DNA from: Archivesica marissinica | Lineage: Eukaryota > Mollusca > Bivalvia > Venerida > Vesicomyidae | Reading direction: 5' to 3' | Length of the DNA: 64,000 bases | Assembly (NCBI GenBank): GCA_014843695.1 | Contig: CM026395.1 | Coordinates: 45,122,396 to 45,186,395 of the forward strand | Shown: positions 23,701-36,600 of the stretch, piece after piece | Layout: every line of letters starts with the position of its first letter | Numbering within the stretch: position 1 is the stretch's first letter | Made by a program: the position numbers and the translations under genes | Notes under the pieces: generated by a model | What the model saw: only the letters and a program-made list of their open reading frames with translations | Databases searched by the model: none | Told to the model about the DNA's origin: nothing

Positions 23701-23900
23701 TACATAGGGGTGGCTCACAGTGTAAGCATGTATGTAGGAATTGCTCACAGTGTCAGTATGTACGTAGGAGTTGCTCTCAGTGTCAGTATGTACGTAGACG
23801 TTGCTCTCAGTGTAAGCATGTATGTAGGAGTTGCTCACAGTGTAAGAATGTACGTAGGAGTTGCTCACAGTGTAATTATGTACGAAGGAGTTGCTCACAG
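20762..23900. repeat. Higher-order repeat inside array A, period about 810-870 bp
   Basis: The rare marker CATTAATGTAGGAGTC occurs at about 20765, 21635, 21897, 22707 and 23577. The blocks starting at the third and fourth of these are nearly identical over 27 units (810 bp), and the fifth continues with the same order of variants. The 262-bp gap between the second and third shows an internal truncation. Recent block duplication, not single-unit slippage, explains this. Confidence 0.85.
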
Positions 23901-26900
23901 TGTCAGTATGTACATAGGAGTTGCTCTCAGTGTCAGCATGTACGTACGAGTTGCTCTCAGTGCAAGTATGTACATAGGAGTTGCTCTCAGTTTCAGCATG
24001 TACGTAGGAGTTGCTCTCAGTGTCAGCCTGGACGTACGAGTTACTCTCTGTGTCAGCATGTACGTAGGAGTTGCTCTCAGTGTCAGCATGTACGTAGGAG
24101 TTGCTCTCAGTGTCAGCATGTACGTAGGAGTTGCTATCAGTGTAAGTATGTACCTAAGAGTTGCTCTCAGTGTCAGCATGTACGTATTAGTTGCTCTCAG
24201 TGTAAGCATGTATATAGTAGTCGCTCTCAGTGTCAGTATGTACGTAGGAGTTGCACACAGTGTAAGCATGTACGTAGGAGTTGCTCACAGTGTAAGTATG
24301 TACATAGGAGTTGCTCACAGTGTAAGCATGTATGTAGGGATTGCTCACAGTGTCAGTATGTACGTAGGAGTTGCACACAGGGTAAGCATATACGTAGGAG
24401 TTGCACACAGTGTAAGTATGTACATAGGAGTTGCTCACAGTGTAAGCATGTATGTAGGAATTGTTCACAGTATAAGCATGGATGTAGGAGTCGCTCTCAG
24501 TGTAAGTGTGTACGTAGGAGTTGCTCTCAGTGTCAGTATGTACGTAGGAGTTGCACACAGTGTAAGCATGTACGTATGAGTTGCTCACAGTGTAAGTATG
24601 TACATAGGAGATGCTCACAATGTAAGCATGTATGTAGGAATTGCTCACAGTGTCAGTATGTACGTAGGAGTTGCTCTCAGTGTCAGTATGTACAAAGGAC
24701 TTGCTCTCAGCCTCAGTATGTACGTAGGAGTTGCTCTCTGTGTCAGTATGTACGTAGGAGTTGCTCTCAGTGTCAGTATGTACGTAAGAGTTGCTCTCAG
24801 TGTCGGTATGTACGTATGAGTTGCTCTCAGTGTAAGCATGTACGTAGGAGTTGCTCTCAGTGTCAGCATGTACGAAGGAGTTGCTCGCAGTGTCAGCATG
24901 TACGTAGGAGTTGCTGTCAGTGTAAGCATGTACGTAGGTGTTGCTCTCAGTGCAAGTATGTACGGAGGAGTTGCTCTCAGTGTCAGTATGTACGTAGAAG
25001 TTGCTCTCAGTGTCAGCATGTTCGTAGGAGTTGCTCTCAGTGTAAGCATGTACGTAGGAGATGCTCTCAGTGTCAGTATGTACGTAGGAGTTGATCTCAG
25101 TGTCAGCATGGACGTAGGAGTTGCTCTCAGTGCAAGTATGTACGTAAGAGTTGCTCTCAGTGTAAGTATGTACCTAGGAGTTGCTCTCGGTGTAAGTATG
25201 TACATAGGAGTTGCTCTCGGTGTCAGTATGTACGTAGAAGTTGCTCTCAGTGTCAGCATGTACGTAGGAGTTGCTCTCAGTGTCGGCCTGGACGTAGGAG
25301 TTGCTCTCTGTATCAGCCTGTACGTAGGAGTTGCTCACAGTGTAAGTATGTACATAGGAGTTGCTCACAGTGTAAGCATGTACGTTGGAGTTGCTGTCAG
25401 TGTAAGCATGTACGTAGGAGTTGCTCTCAGTGCAAGTATGTACGGAGGAGTTGCTCTCAGTGTCAGTATGTATGTAAAAGTTGCTCTCAGTGTCCGCATG
25501 TTCGTAGGAGTTGCTCTCAGTGTAAGCATGTACGTAGGAGTTGCTCTGTGTCAGTATGTACGTAGGAGTTGCTCTCAGTGTCAGCATGGACGTAGGAGTT
25601 GCTCTCAGTGTAAGTATGTACGTAAGAGTTGCTCTCAGTGTAAGTATGTACCTAGGAGTTGCTCTCCGTGCAAATATGTACATAGGAGTTGCTCTCAGTG
25701 TAAGTATGTACCTAAGAGTTGCTCTCAGTGTCAGCATGTACGTATCAGTTGCTCTCAGTGTAAGCATGTATGTAGGAGTCGCTCTCAGTGTAAGTGTGTA
25801 TGTAGGAGTTGCTCTCTGTGTCAGCATGTATGTAGGAGTTGCTCTCAGTGTCAGCATGTACGTATGAGTTACTCGAAATGTAAGTATGTACGTATTAGTT
25901 GCTCTCAGTGCAAGCATGTACGTATGAGTTGCCCTTAGTGTTAGTATGTACATAGGAGTTGCTCTCAGTGTATTTATCTACGTAGAAGTTGCTCTGAGTG
26001 TAAGCATGTACGTAGGCGTTGCTCACAGTGTAAGTATGTACGTAGGAGTTGCTCTCAGTGTAAGTATTTACATAGGAGTTGCTCACAATGTAAGCATGTA
26101 CGTAGGAATTGCTCACAGTGTCAGTATGTACGTAGGAGTTGCTATCAGTGTCAGTATGTACACAGGACTTGCTCTCAGCGTCAGTATGTACGTAGGAGTT
26201 GCTATCTGTGTCAGTATGTACGTAGGAGTTGCTCACTGTGTCAGTATGTACGTTGGAGTTGCTCGTAGTGTCAGTATGTACGTAGGAGTTGCTATCAGTG
26301 TCGGTATGTACGTATGAGTTGCTCTCAGTGTCAGCACGTACGTAGGAGTTGCTCTCAGTGTCAGCATATACGAAGGAGTTGCTCTCAGTGTCAGCATGTA
26401 CGTAGGAGTTGCTGTCAGTGTAAGCATGTACGTAGGTGTTGCTCTCAGTGCAAGTATGTACGGAGGAGTTGCTCTCAGTGTCAGTATGTACGTAGAAGTT
26501 GCTCTCAGTGTCAGCATGTTCATAGGAGTTGCTCTCAGTGTAAGCATGTACGTAGGAGTTGCTCTCAGTGTCAGTATGTATGTAGGAGTTGCTCTCAGTG
26601 TCAGCATGGACGAAGGAGTTGCTCTCAGTGTAAGTATGGACGTAGGAGTGGCTCTCAGTGTAAGTATGTACGTAGGAGTTGCTCTCAGTGTCAGTATGTA
26701 CGTAGAAGTTGCTCTCAGTGTTAGCATGTACGTAGGAGTTGCTTTCAGTGTCAGCCTGGACGTAGAAGTTGCTCTCAGTGTCAGCATGTTCGTAGGAGTT
26801 GCTCTCAGTGTAAGCATGTACGTAGGAGATGCTCTCAGTGTCAGTATGTACGTAGGAGTTGATCTCAGTGTCAGCATGGACGTAGGAGTTGCTCTCAGTG

Positions 26901-29584
26901 CAAGTATGTACGTAAGAGTTGCTCTCAGTGTAAGTATGTACCTAGGAGTTGCTCTCGGTGTAAGTATGTACATAGGAGTTGCTCTCGGTGTCAGTATGTA
27001 CGTAGAAGTTGATCTCAGTGTCAGCATGTACGTAGGAGTTGCTCTCAGTGTCAGCCTGGACATAGGAGTTGCTCACAATGTAAGCATGTATGTAGGAATT
27101 GCTCACAGTGTCAGTATGTACAAAGGACTTGCTCTCAGCGTCAGTATGTACGTAGGAGTTGCTATCTGTGTCAGTGTGTACGTAGGAGTTGCTCTCTGTG
27201 TCAGTATTGACGTAGGAGTTGCTCTCAGTGTCAGTATTTACGTAGGAGTTGCTCTCAGTGTCGGTATGTACGTATGAGTTGCTCTCAGTGTCAGCAAGTA
27301 CGTAGGAGTTGCTCTCAGTGTCAGCATGTACGAAGGAGTTGCTCTCAGTGTCAGCATGTACATATGAGTTGCTGTCAGTGTAAGCATGTACGTAGGTGTT
27401 GCTCTCAGTGCAAGTATGTACGGAGGAGTTGCTCTCAGTGTCAGTATGTACGTAGGAGTTGCTCTCAGTGTCAGCATGGACGTAGGAGTTGCTCTCAGTG
27501 TAAGTATGGACGTAGGAGTTGCTCACAGTGTAAGCATGTACGTTGGAGTTGCTCACAGTGTAATTATTTGCATAGGAGTTGCTCACATTGTAAGAATGTA
27601 TGTAGGAATTGCTCACAGTGTCAGCATGTACGTTGGAGTTGCTGTCAGTGTAAGCATGTACGTAGGAGTTGCTCTCAGTGCAAGTATGTACGGAGGAGGT
27701 GCTCTCAGTGTCAGTATGTATGTAGAAGTTGCTCACAGTGTCCGCATGTTCGTAGGAGTTGCTCTCAGTGTAAGCATGTACGTAGGAGTGGCTCTCAGTG
27801 CAAGTATGTACGTAGGAGTTGCTCTCAGTGTCAGTATGTACGTAGGAGTTGCTCTCAGTGTAGATGTACGTAGGAGTTGCTTCAGTGTCAGCCTGGACGT
27901 AGGAGTTGCTCTCAGTGTAAGTATGTACGTACGGGTTGCTCTCAGTGTAAGTATGTACCTAGGAGTTGCTCTCAGTGCAAGTATGTACGTAGGAGTTGCT
28001 CTCAGTGTCAGTATGTACCTAAGAGTGGCTCTCAGTGTCAACATGTACGTAGTAGTTGCTCTCAGTGTAAGCATGTATGTAGGAGTCGCTCTCAGTGTAA
28101 GTGTGTACGTAGGAGTTGCTCTCATTGTCAGTATGTACGTAGGAGTTGCACACAGTGTAAGCATGTACGTAGGAGTTGCTCACAGTGTAAGTATGTACAT
28201 AGGAGTTGCTCACAATGTAAGCATGTATGTAGGAATTGCTCACAGTGTCAGTATGTACAAAGGACTTGCTCTCAGCGTCAGTATGTACGTAGGAGTTGCT
28301 ATCTGTGTCAGTGTGTACGTAGGAGTTGCTCTCTGTGTCAGTATGTACGTAGGAGTTGCTCTCAGTGTCAGTATTTACGTAGGAGTTGCTCTCAGTGTCG
28401 GTATGTACGTATGAGTTGCTCTCAGTGTCAGCAAGTACGTAGGAGTTGCTCTCAGTGTCAGCATGTACGAAGGAGTTGCTCTCAGTGTCAGCATGTACAT
28501 ATGAGTTGCTGTCAGTGTAAGCATGTACGTAGGTGTTGCTCTCAGTGCAAGTATGTACGGAGGAGTTGCTCTCAGTGTCAGTATGTACGTAGCAGTTGCT
28601 CTCAGTGTCAGCATGTTCGTAGGAGTTGCTCTCAGTGTAAGCATGAACATAGTAGTTGCTCTCTGTGTCAGTATGTACGTAGGAGTTGCTCTCAGTGTCA
28701 GCATGGACGTAGGAGTTGCTCTCAGTGTAAGTATGGACGTAGGAGTTGTTCTCAGTGTCAGCATGTACGTAGGAGTTGCTCTCAGTGTAAGTATGTACGT
28801 AGGAGTTGCTCTCAGTGTAAGTATGTACGTAGGAGTTGCTCTCAGTGTCAGCATGTACGTATGAGTTGCTCTCAGTGTCAGCCTGGACGTAGGAGTTGCT
28901 CTCAGTGTAAGCATGTACGTAGGAGTTGCTCTCAGTGTAAGTATGTACGTAGGAGTTGCTCTCAGTGTAAGTATGTACTTAAGAGTTGCTCTCAGTGTCA
29001 GCCTGGACGTAGGAGTTGCTCTCAGTGTAAGCATGTACGTAGGAGTTGCTCTCAGTGTAAGTATGTACGTAGGAGTTGCTCTCAGTGTAAGTATGTACGT
29101 AGGAGTTGCTCTCAGTGTCAGTATGTACGTAGAGTTGCTCTCAGTGTAAGCATGTATGTAGCAGTGGCTCTCAGTGTAAGTATGTATGTAGGAGTTGCTC
29201 TCAGTGTAAGTATGTACGTAGGAGTTGCTCTCAGTGTCAGTATGTACGTAGGAGTTGCTCACAGTGTAAGCATGTACGTAGGAGTTGCTCTCAGTGTAAG
29301 TAAGTACGTAGGTGTTGCTCTCAGTGTCAGCATGTACGAAGGAGTTGCTCTCAGTGTATGCATTTACGTAGGAGTTGCTGTCAGTGTATGCATGTACGTA
29401 GGAGTTGCTGTCAGTGTAAGCGTGTACGTAGGTGTTGCTCTCAGTGTAAGTATGTACGTAGGAGTTGCTCTCAGTGTAAGTATTTATGTAGGAGTTGCTC
29501 TCAGTGTAAGTGTGTACGTAGGAGTTGCTCTCAGTGTCAGTATGTACGTAGGAGTTGCTCTCAGTGTAAGCATGTACGTTGGAG

Positions 29585-29860
29585 TTGCTCACAGTTTGTG
29601 CAGCATGTATTGGATTGCTCACAGTGTAAGTATGTACGTAGGTGTTGTCACAGTGTAAGCTTATCGTAGGAGTTGCTCTCAGTGTAAGTATGTACGTAGG
29701 GTTGCTCTCAGTGTCAGCATGTCGTAGGAGTTGCTCTCAGTGTAAGCATGAACATAGTAGTTGCTCTCGTGTCAGTATGTACGTAGGAGTTGCTCTCAGT
29801 GTCAGCATGACGTAGGAGTTGCTCTCAGTGTAGTATGTACGTAGAGTTGTTCTCAGTGTA
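29585..29860. repeat. Cluster of small indels within array A
   Basis: Over about 275 bp many units lose one or two bases (for example GTACGTAGGGTTGC and CATGTCGTAGGAG) and one carries a GTTTGTGCAGC insertion. The surrounding units are phase-perfect. The cluster lies just left of a 1.4 kb higher-order block. It may be real decay or uncorrected read error at an assembly join. Confidence 0.7.
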
Positions 29861-29940
29861 AGTATGTACGTAGGAGTTGCTCTCAGTGTAAGTATGTACG
29901 TAGGAGTTGCTCTCAGTGTAAGTATGTACCTAGGAGTTGC

Positions 29941-32730
29941 TCTCAATGCAAGTATGTACATAGGAGTTGCTCACGGTGTCAGTATGTACGTAGGAGTTGC
30001 TCTCAGTGTCAGCATGTACGTAGGAGTTGCTCTCAGTGTCAACCTGGACGTAGGAGTTGCTCTCTGTGTCAGCCTGTACGTAGGATTTGCTCTCAGTGTC
30101 AGCATGTACGTAGGAGTTGCTCTCAGTGTCAGTATGTACGTAGGAATTGCTCTCAGTTTAAGTATGTACCTAAGAGTTGCTCTCAGTGTCAGCATGTACG
30201 TATTAGTTGCTCTCAGTGTAAGCATGTATGTAGGAGTCGCTCTCAGTGTAAGTGTGTACGTAGGAGTTGCTCTCTGTGTCAGTATGTACGTAGGAGTTGC
30301 ACACAGTGTAAGCATTTACGAAGGAGTTGCTCACAGTGTAAGTATGTACATAGGAGTTGCTCACAGTGTAAGCATGTATGTAGGAATTGCTCACAGTGTC
30401 AGCATGTACGAAGGAGTTGCTCTCAGTGTCAGCATGTACGTAGGAGTTGCTGTCAGTGTAAGCATGTACGTAGGAGTTGCTCTCAGTGTAAGTATGTACG
30501 GAGGAGTTGCTCTCAATGTCCGTATTTATGTAGAAGTTGCTCTCTGTGTCCGCATGTTCGTAGGAGTTGCTGTCAGTGTAAGCATGTACGTAGGAGCTGC
30601 TCACTGTGTCAGTATGTACGTAGGAGTTGCTCTCAGTTTCAGCATGGACGTAGGAGTTGCTCTCAGTGTAAGTATGTATGTAAGAGTTGCTCTAAGTGTA
30701 CGTATGTAGCTAGGAGTTGCTCACGGTGTCAGTATGTACGTAGGAGTTGCTCTCAGTGTCAGCATGTACGTAGGAGTTGCTATCAGTGTCAGCGTGGACG
30801 TAGGAGTTGCTCTCTGTGTCAGCATGTACGTAGGAGTTGCTCTCAATGTCAGCATTTACGTAGGAGTTGCTCTCAGTGTCAGCATGTAGGTAGGAGTTGC
30901 TCTCAGTGTAAGTATGTATGTAGGATTCGCTCTCAGTGTAAGTGTGTACGTAGGAGTTGCACACAGTGTAAGCATGTACGTAGGAGTTGCTCACAGTGTA
31001 AGTATGTACATAGGAGTTGCTCACAGTGTAAGCATGTAGGTTGGAGTTTCTCTCAGTGTCAGCATGTACATATGAATTGCTCACAGTGTCAGCATGTACG
31101 TTGGAGTTGCTGTCAGTGTAAGCATGTACGTAGGAGTTGCTCTCAGTGCAAGTATGTACGGAGGAGGTGCTCTCTGTGTCAGTATGTACGTAGGAGTTGC
31201 TCTCAGTGTAATTATGTACGTAATAGTTGTTCTCAGTGTAAGTATGTACCTAGGATTTGCTCTCAGTGTAAGTATGTACGTAATAGTTGCTCTCAGTGTA
31301 AGTATGTACCTAGGAGTTGCTCTCAATGCAAGTATGTACATAGGAGTTGCTCACGGTGTCAGTATGTACGTAGGAGTTGCTCTCAGTGTCAGCATGTACG
31401 TAGGAGTTGCTCTCAGTGTCAACCTGGACGTAGGAGTTGCTCTCTGTGTCAGCCTGTACGTAGGATTTGCTCTCAGTGTCAGCATGTACGTAGGAGTTGC
31501 TCTCAGTGTCAGTATGTACGTAGGAATTGCTCTCAGTTTAAGTATGTACCTAAGAGTTGCTCTCAGTGTCAGCATGTACGTATTAGTTGCTCTCGGTGTA
31601 AGCATGTATGTAGGAGTCGCTCTCAGTGTAAGTGTGTACGTAGGAGTTGCTCTCTGTGTCAGTATGTACGTAGGAGTTGCACACAGTGTAAGCATTTACG
31701 AAGGAGTTGCTCACAGTGTAAGTATGTACATAGGAGTTGCTCACAGTGTAAGCATGTATGTAGGAATTGCTCACAGTGTCAGCATGTACGAAGGAGTTGC
31801 TCTCAGTGTCAGCATGTACGTAGGAGTTGCTGTCAGTGTAAGCATGTACGTAGGAGTTGCTCTCAGTGTAAGTATGTACGGAGGAGTTGCTCTCAATGTC
31901 CGTATTTATGTAGAAGTTGCTCTCTGTGTCCGCATGTTCGTAGGAGTTGCTGTCAGTGTAAGCATGTACGTAGGAGCTGCTCACTGTGTCAGTATGTACG
32001 TAGGAGTTGCTCTCAGTTTCAGCATGGACGTAGGAGTTGCTCTCAGTGTAAGTATGTATGTAAGAGTTGCTCTAAGTGTAAGTATGTAGCTAGGAGTTGC
32101 TCACGGTGTCAGTATGTACGTAGGAGTTGCTCTCAGTGTCAGCATGTACGTAGGAGTTGCTCTCAGTGTCAGCGTGGACGTAGGAGTTGCTCTCTGTGTC
32201 AGCATGTACGTAGGAGTTGCTCTCAATGTCAGCATTTACGTAGGAGTTGCTCTCAGTGTCAGCATGGACGTAGGAGTTGCTCTCAGTGTAAGTATGTATG
32301 TAAGAGTTGCTCTAAGTGTAAGTATGTAGCTAGGAGTTGCTCACGGTGTCAGTATGTACGTAGGAGTTGCTCTCAGTGTCAGCATGTACGTAGGAGTTGC
32401 TCTCAGTGTCAGCGTGGACGTAGGAGTTGCTCTCTGTGTCAGCATGTACGTAGGAGTTGCTCTCAATGTCAGCATTTACGTAGGAGTTGCTCTCAGTGTC
32501 AGCATGTAGGTAGGAGTTGCTCTCAGTGTAAGTATGTATGTAGGATTCGCTCTCAGTGTAAGTGTGTACGTAGGAGTTGCTTTCAGTGTCAGTATGTACG
32601 TAGGAGTTGCACACAGTGTAAGCATGTACGTAGTAGTTGCTCACAGTGTAAGTATGTACATAGGAGTTGCTCACAGTGTAAGCATGTAGGTTGGAGTTTC
32701 TCTCAGTGTCAGCATGTACATATGAATTGC
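29941..32730. repeat. Higher-order duplication in array A, offset 1380 bp
   Basis: The segment from 29941 to about 31080 recurs from 31321 with almost the same order of variant units (for example TCTCAATGCAAG at 29941 and 31321, and TCACGGTGTC at 30721 and 32101). The second copy carries an extra internal 240-bp duplication at about 32281-32520. Both end at a GTAGGTTGGAGTTTCTC unit. Confidence 0.85.
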
Positions 32731-33440
32731 TCTCAGTATCAGTATATACGTATGAGTTGATCTCAGTATCAGTATATACGTATGAGTTGTTCTCAGTATC
32801 AGTATGTACGTAGTAGTTGCTCTCTGTGTCAGTATGTACGTAGGAGTTGCTCTTTGTGTCAGCCTATACGTAGGCGTTGCTCTATATGTCAGCATGTACG
32901 TAGGCGTTGCTCTCAGTGTAAGTATGTACGTAGGAGTTGCTCTCTGTGTCAGCATGTACGTAGGCGTTGCTCTCAGTGTAAGTATGTACGTAGGCGTTGC
33001 TCTCAGTGTAAGTATGTACGTAGGAGTTGCTCTCTGTGTCAGCATGTATGTAGGAGTTGCTCTCTGTGTCAGCATGTATGTAGGAGTTGCTCTCTGTGTC
33101 AGCATGTATGTAGGAGTTGCTCTCAGTGTCAGCATGTACGTATGAGTTACTCGAAATGTAAGTATGTACGTATGAGTTGCTCTCAGTGCAAGCATGTACG
33201 TATGAGTTGCCCTTAGTGTTAGTATGTACATAGGAGTTGCTCTCAGTGTAATTATCTACGTAGAAGTTGCTCTGAGTGTAAGCATGTACGTAGGCGTTGC
33301 TCACAGTGTAAGTATGTACGTAGGAGTTGCTCTCAGTGTAAGTATGTACGTAGGCGTTGCTCACAGTGTAATATGTACGTAGGAGTTTCTCTCAGTATAA
33401 GTATGTACGTAGGAGTTGCTCACAGTGTAACTATGTCAGA

Positions 33441-33582
33441 AGGAGTTTCTCGTACGATTTGCTCGTAGTGCCTGTGTGTACGTACGAGTTGCTCGTAGTG
33501 TATGTGCGTACGTACGAGTTGCTCGTAGTGTATGTGTGTACGTACGTGTTGCTCGTAGTGCATGTGTGTACGTACGAGTTGC
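33441..33582. repeat. Island of type B units inside array A
   Basis: Four to five consecutive units read TACGAGTTGCTCGTAGTG with TGTGTGTACG linkers. This is the type found otherwise only right of the LINE at 42461-49257. Typical type A units flank both sides. It shows the two types have exchanged sequence or share an origin. Confidence 0.85.
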
Positions 33583-33659
33583 TGTCTGTGTCAGCATGTA
33601 CGTATGAGTTGCTCTCAGTGTCAGCATGTAGGTTGGAGTTTCTCTCAGTGTCAGCATGT

Positions 33660-36600
33660 ACATATGAGTTGCTCTCAGTATATGTATGTACGTAGGAGTT
33701 GTTCTCAGTGTCAACATATACGTAGGAGTTGCTCTCGGTGTCAGTATGTACGTAGGAGTTGTTCTCAGTGAAAGCATGTTCGTAGGAGTTGTTCTCAGTG
33801 TAAGCATGTACGTAGGAGTTGCTCTCAGTGTGAGTATGTACGTAGGAGATGCTCTCTGTGTCAGTATGTACGTAGGAGTTTCTCTCTGTGTCAGCATGTA
33901 CTTAAGAGTTGCTCTCTGTGTCAGCATGTACTTCGGAGTTTCTCTCAGTGTCAGCATGTACTTAGGAGTTGCTCTCAGTATCAGTATGTACGTATGAGTT
34001 GCTCTCTGTGTCAGCATGTACGTATGAGTTGCTCTCATTATCAGTATGTACGTAGGAGTTTCTCTTTGTGTCAGCATGTACTTAAGAGTTGCTCTCTGTG
34101 TCAGCATGTACTTAGGAGTTTCTCTCAGTGTCAGCATGTACGTAGGAGTTGCTCACTGTGTCAGTATATAGGTATGAGTTGCTCTTAGTATAAGTATGTA
34201 CGTATGCGTTGCTATCTGTGTAAGCATGTACGTATGTGTTGCTCTCTGTGTCAATATGTACGTAGGAGTTGCTCACAGTGTCAGTAAATACGTATGAGGC
34301 GCTCTCAATGTAAGTATGTACGTATGAGTTGCTCTCAGTGTAAGTATGTACGTATGAGTTGCTCTCAGTGTCAGTATGTACGTAGGAGTTGCTCACAGAG
34401 TCAGTAAATACGTAGGAGTTGCTCACAGTGTCAGTATGTAGGTAGGAGTTGATCTCAGTGTCAATATGTTCGTAGTAGTTGCTCTCAGTGTCAGTAAATA
34501 CGTATGAGTTGCTCTCATTATCAGTATGTACGTAGGAGTTTCTCTCAGTGTCAGCATGTACTTAAGAGTTGCTCTCTGTGTCAGCATGTACTTAGGAGTT
34601 TCTCTCAGTGTCAGCATGTACATATGAGTTGCTCTCTGTGTCAGTATATACGTATGAGTTGCTCTCTGTGTCAGTATATACGTATGAGTTGCTCGCAGTG
34701 TCAGTAAATACGTATGAGTTGCTCGCAGTGTAAGTATGTACGTATGAGTTGCTCACAGTGTAAGTATGTACGTAAGAGTTGCTCACAGTGTCAGTAAATA
34801 CGTATGAGTTGCTCTCAGTGTAGGTATGTACGTATGAGTTACTCTCAGTGTAAGTATGTACGTATGAGTTGCTCTCAGTGTACGTATGTACGTATGAGTT
34901 GCTCTCAGTGTAAGTATGTACGTATGAGTTGCTCTCAGTGTCAGTAAATACGTATGAGTTGCTCAAAGTGTAAGTTTGTACGTAGGAGTTGCTCACAGTG
35001 TCAGTATGTACGTATGAGTTGCTCTCAGTGTCAGTATGTACGTAGGAGTTGCTCTCCGTGTCAGCATGTACGTAAGCGTTGCTCTCAGTGTAAGTATGTA
35101 CGTATGTGTTGCTCTCAGTGTAAGTATGTACGTATGAGTTGCTCTCAGTGTAAGTATGTACGTAGGAGTTGCTCTCTGTGTCAGTATGTACGTAGGCGTT
35201 GCTCTCAGTGTAAGTATGTACGTATGAGTTGCTCGCAGTGTACGAATATACGTAGGAGTTGCTCACAATGTCAGTATGTACGTAGGAGTTGCTCTCAGTG
35301 TCAGTATATACTTTGGAGTTGCTCCCAGTGTCAGCATGTACGTAGGAGTTGCTCACAATGTCAGAATGTACATAGGAGTTGCTCCCAGTGTCACCATGTA
35401 CGTAGGTGTTGCTCTCAGTGTCAGTATGTACGTAGGAGTTGCTCTCAGTGTCAGTATGTAGGTAGGAGTTGCTCTCTGTGTCAGCATGTTCGTAGGAGTT
35501 GCTCTCTTGGTCATCATTGCGTATGAGTTTCTCTCTGTGTCAGCATTACGTATGAGATGCTCTCTGTTTCAGCATGTACGTAGGAGTTGCTCTCCGTGTC
35601 AGCATGTACGTAGGCGTTGCTCTGTGTAATATGTACGTATGAGTTACTCTCAGTGTAAATATGTACGTATGAGTTGCTCTCAGTGTCAGTATGTACGTAG
35701 GAGTTGCTCTCTGTGTCAGTATGTACGTAGGCGTTGCTCTCAGTGTAAGTATGTACGTATGAGTTGCTCTCAGTATATGTATGTACGTAGGAGTTGTTCT
35801 CAGTGTCAACATATACGTAGGAGTTGCTCTCGGTGTCAGTATGTACGTAGGAGTTGTTCTCAGTGTAAGCATGTTCGTAGGAGTTGTTCTCAGTGTAAGC
35901 ATGTACGTAGGAGTTGCTCTCAGTGTCAGTATGTACGTAGGAGATGCTCTCTGTGTCAGTATGTACGTAGGAGTTTCTCTCTGTGTCAGCATGTACTTAA
36001 GAGTTGCTCTCTGTGTCAGCATGTACTTAGGAGTTTCTCTCAGTGTCAGCATGTACTTAGGAGTTGCTCTCAGTATCAGTATGTACGTATGAGTTGCTCT
36101 CTGTGTCAGCATGTACGTATGAGTTGCTCTCATTATCAGTATGTACGTAGGAGTTTCTCTCTGTGTCAGCATGTACTTAAGAGTTGCTCTCTGTGTCAGC
36201 ATGTACTTAGGAGTTTCTCTCAGTGTCAGCATGTACGTAGGAGTTGCTCACTGTGTCAGTATATACGTATGAGTTGCTCTCAGTATCAGTATGTACGTAT
36301 GAGTTGCTCTCTGTGTAAGCATGTACGTATGAGTTGCTCTCTGTGTCAGTATGTACGTTGGAGTTGCTCACAGTGTCAGTAAATACGTATGAGTTGCTCT
36401 CAATGTAAGTATGTACGTATGAGTTGCTCTCAGTGTAAGTATGTACGTATGAGTTGCTCTCAGTGTCAGTATGTACGTAGGAGTTGCTCACAGAGTCAGT
36501 AAATACGTAGGAGTTGCTCACAGTGTCAGTATGTAGGTAGGAGTTGATCTCAGTGTCAATATGTACGTAGTAGTTGGTCTCAGTGTCAGTAAATACGTAT

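Noticed and set aside
21658..24579. 973-codon open frame of MYVGVALSVS repeats as a real repeat protein
   Set aside because: It lies wholly inside the 30-bp array. Three other frames are equally open, and there is no signal peptide, unique flank, intron or promoter signal.
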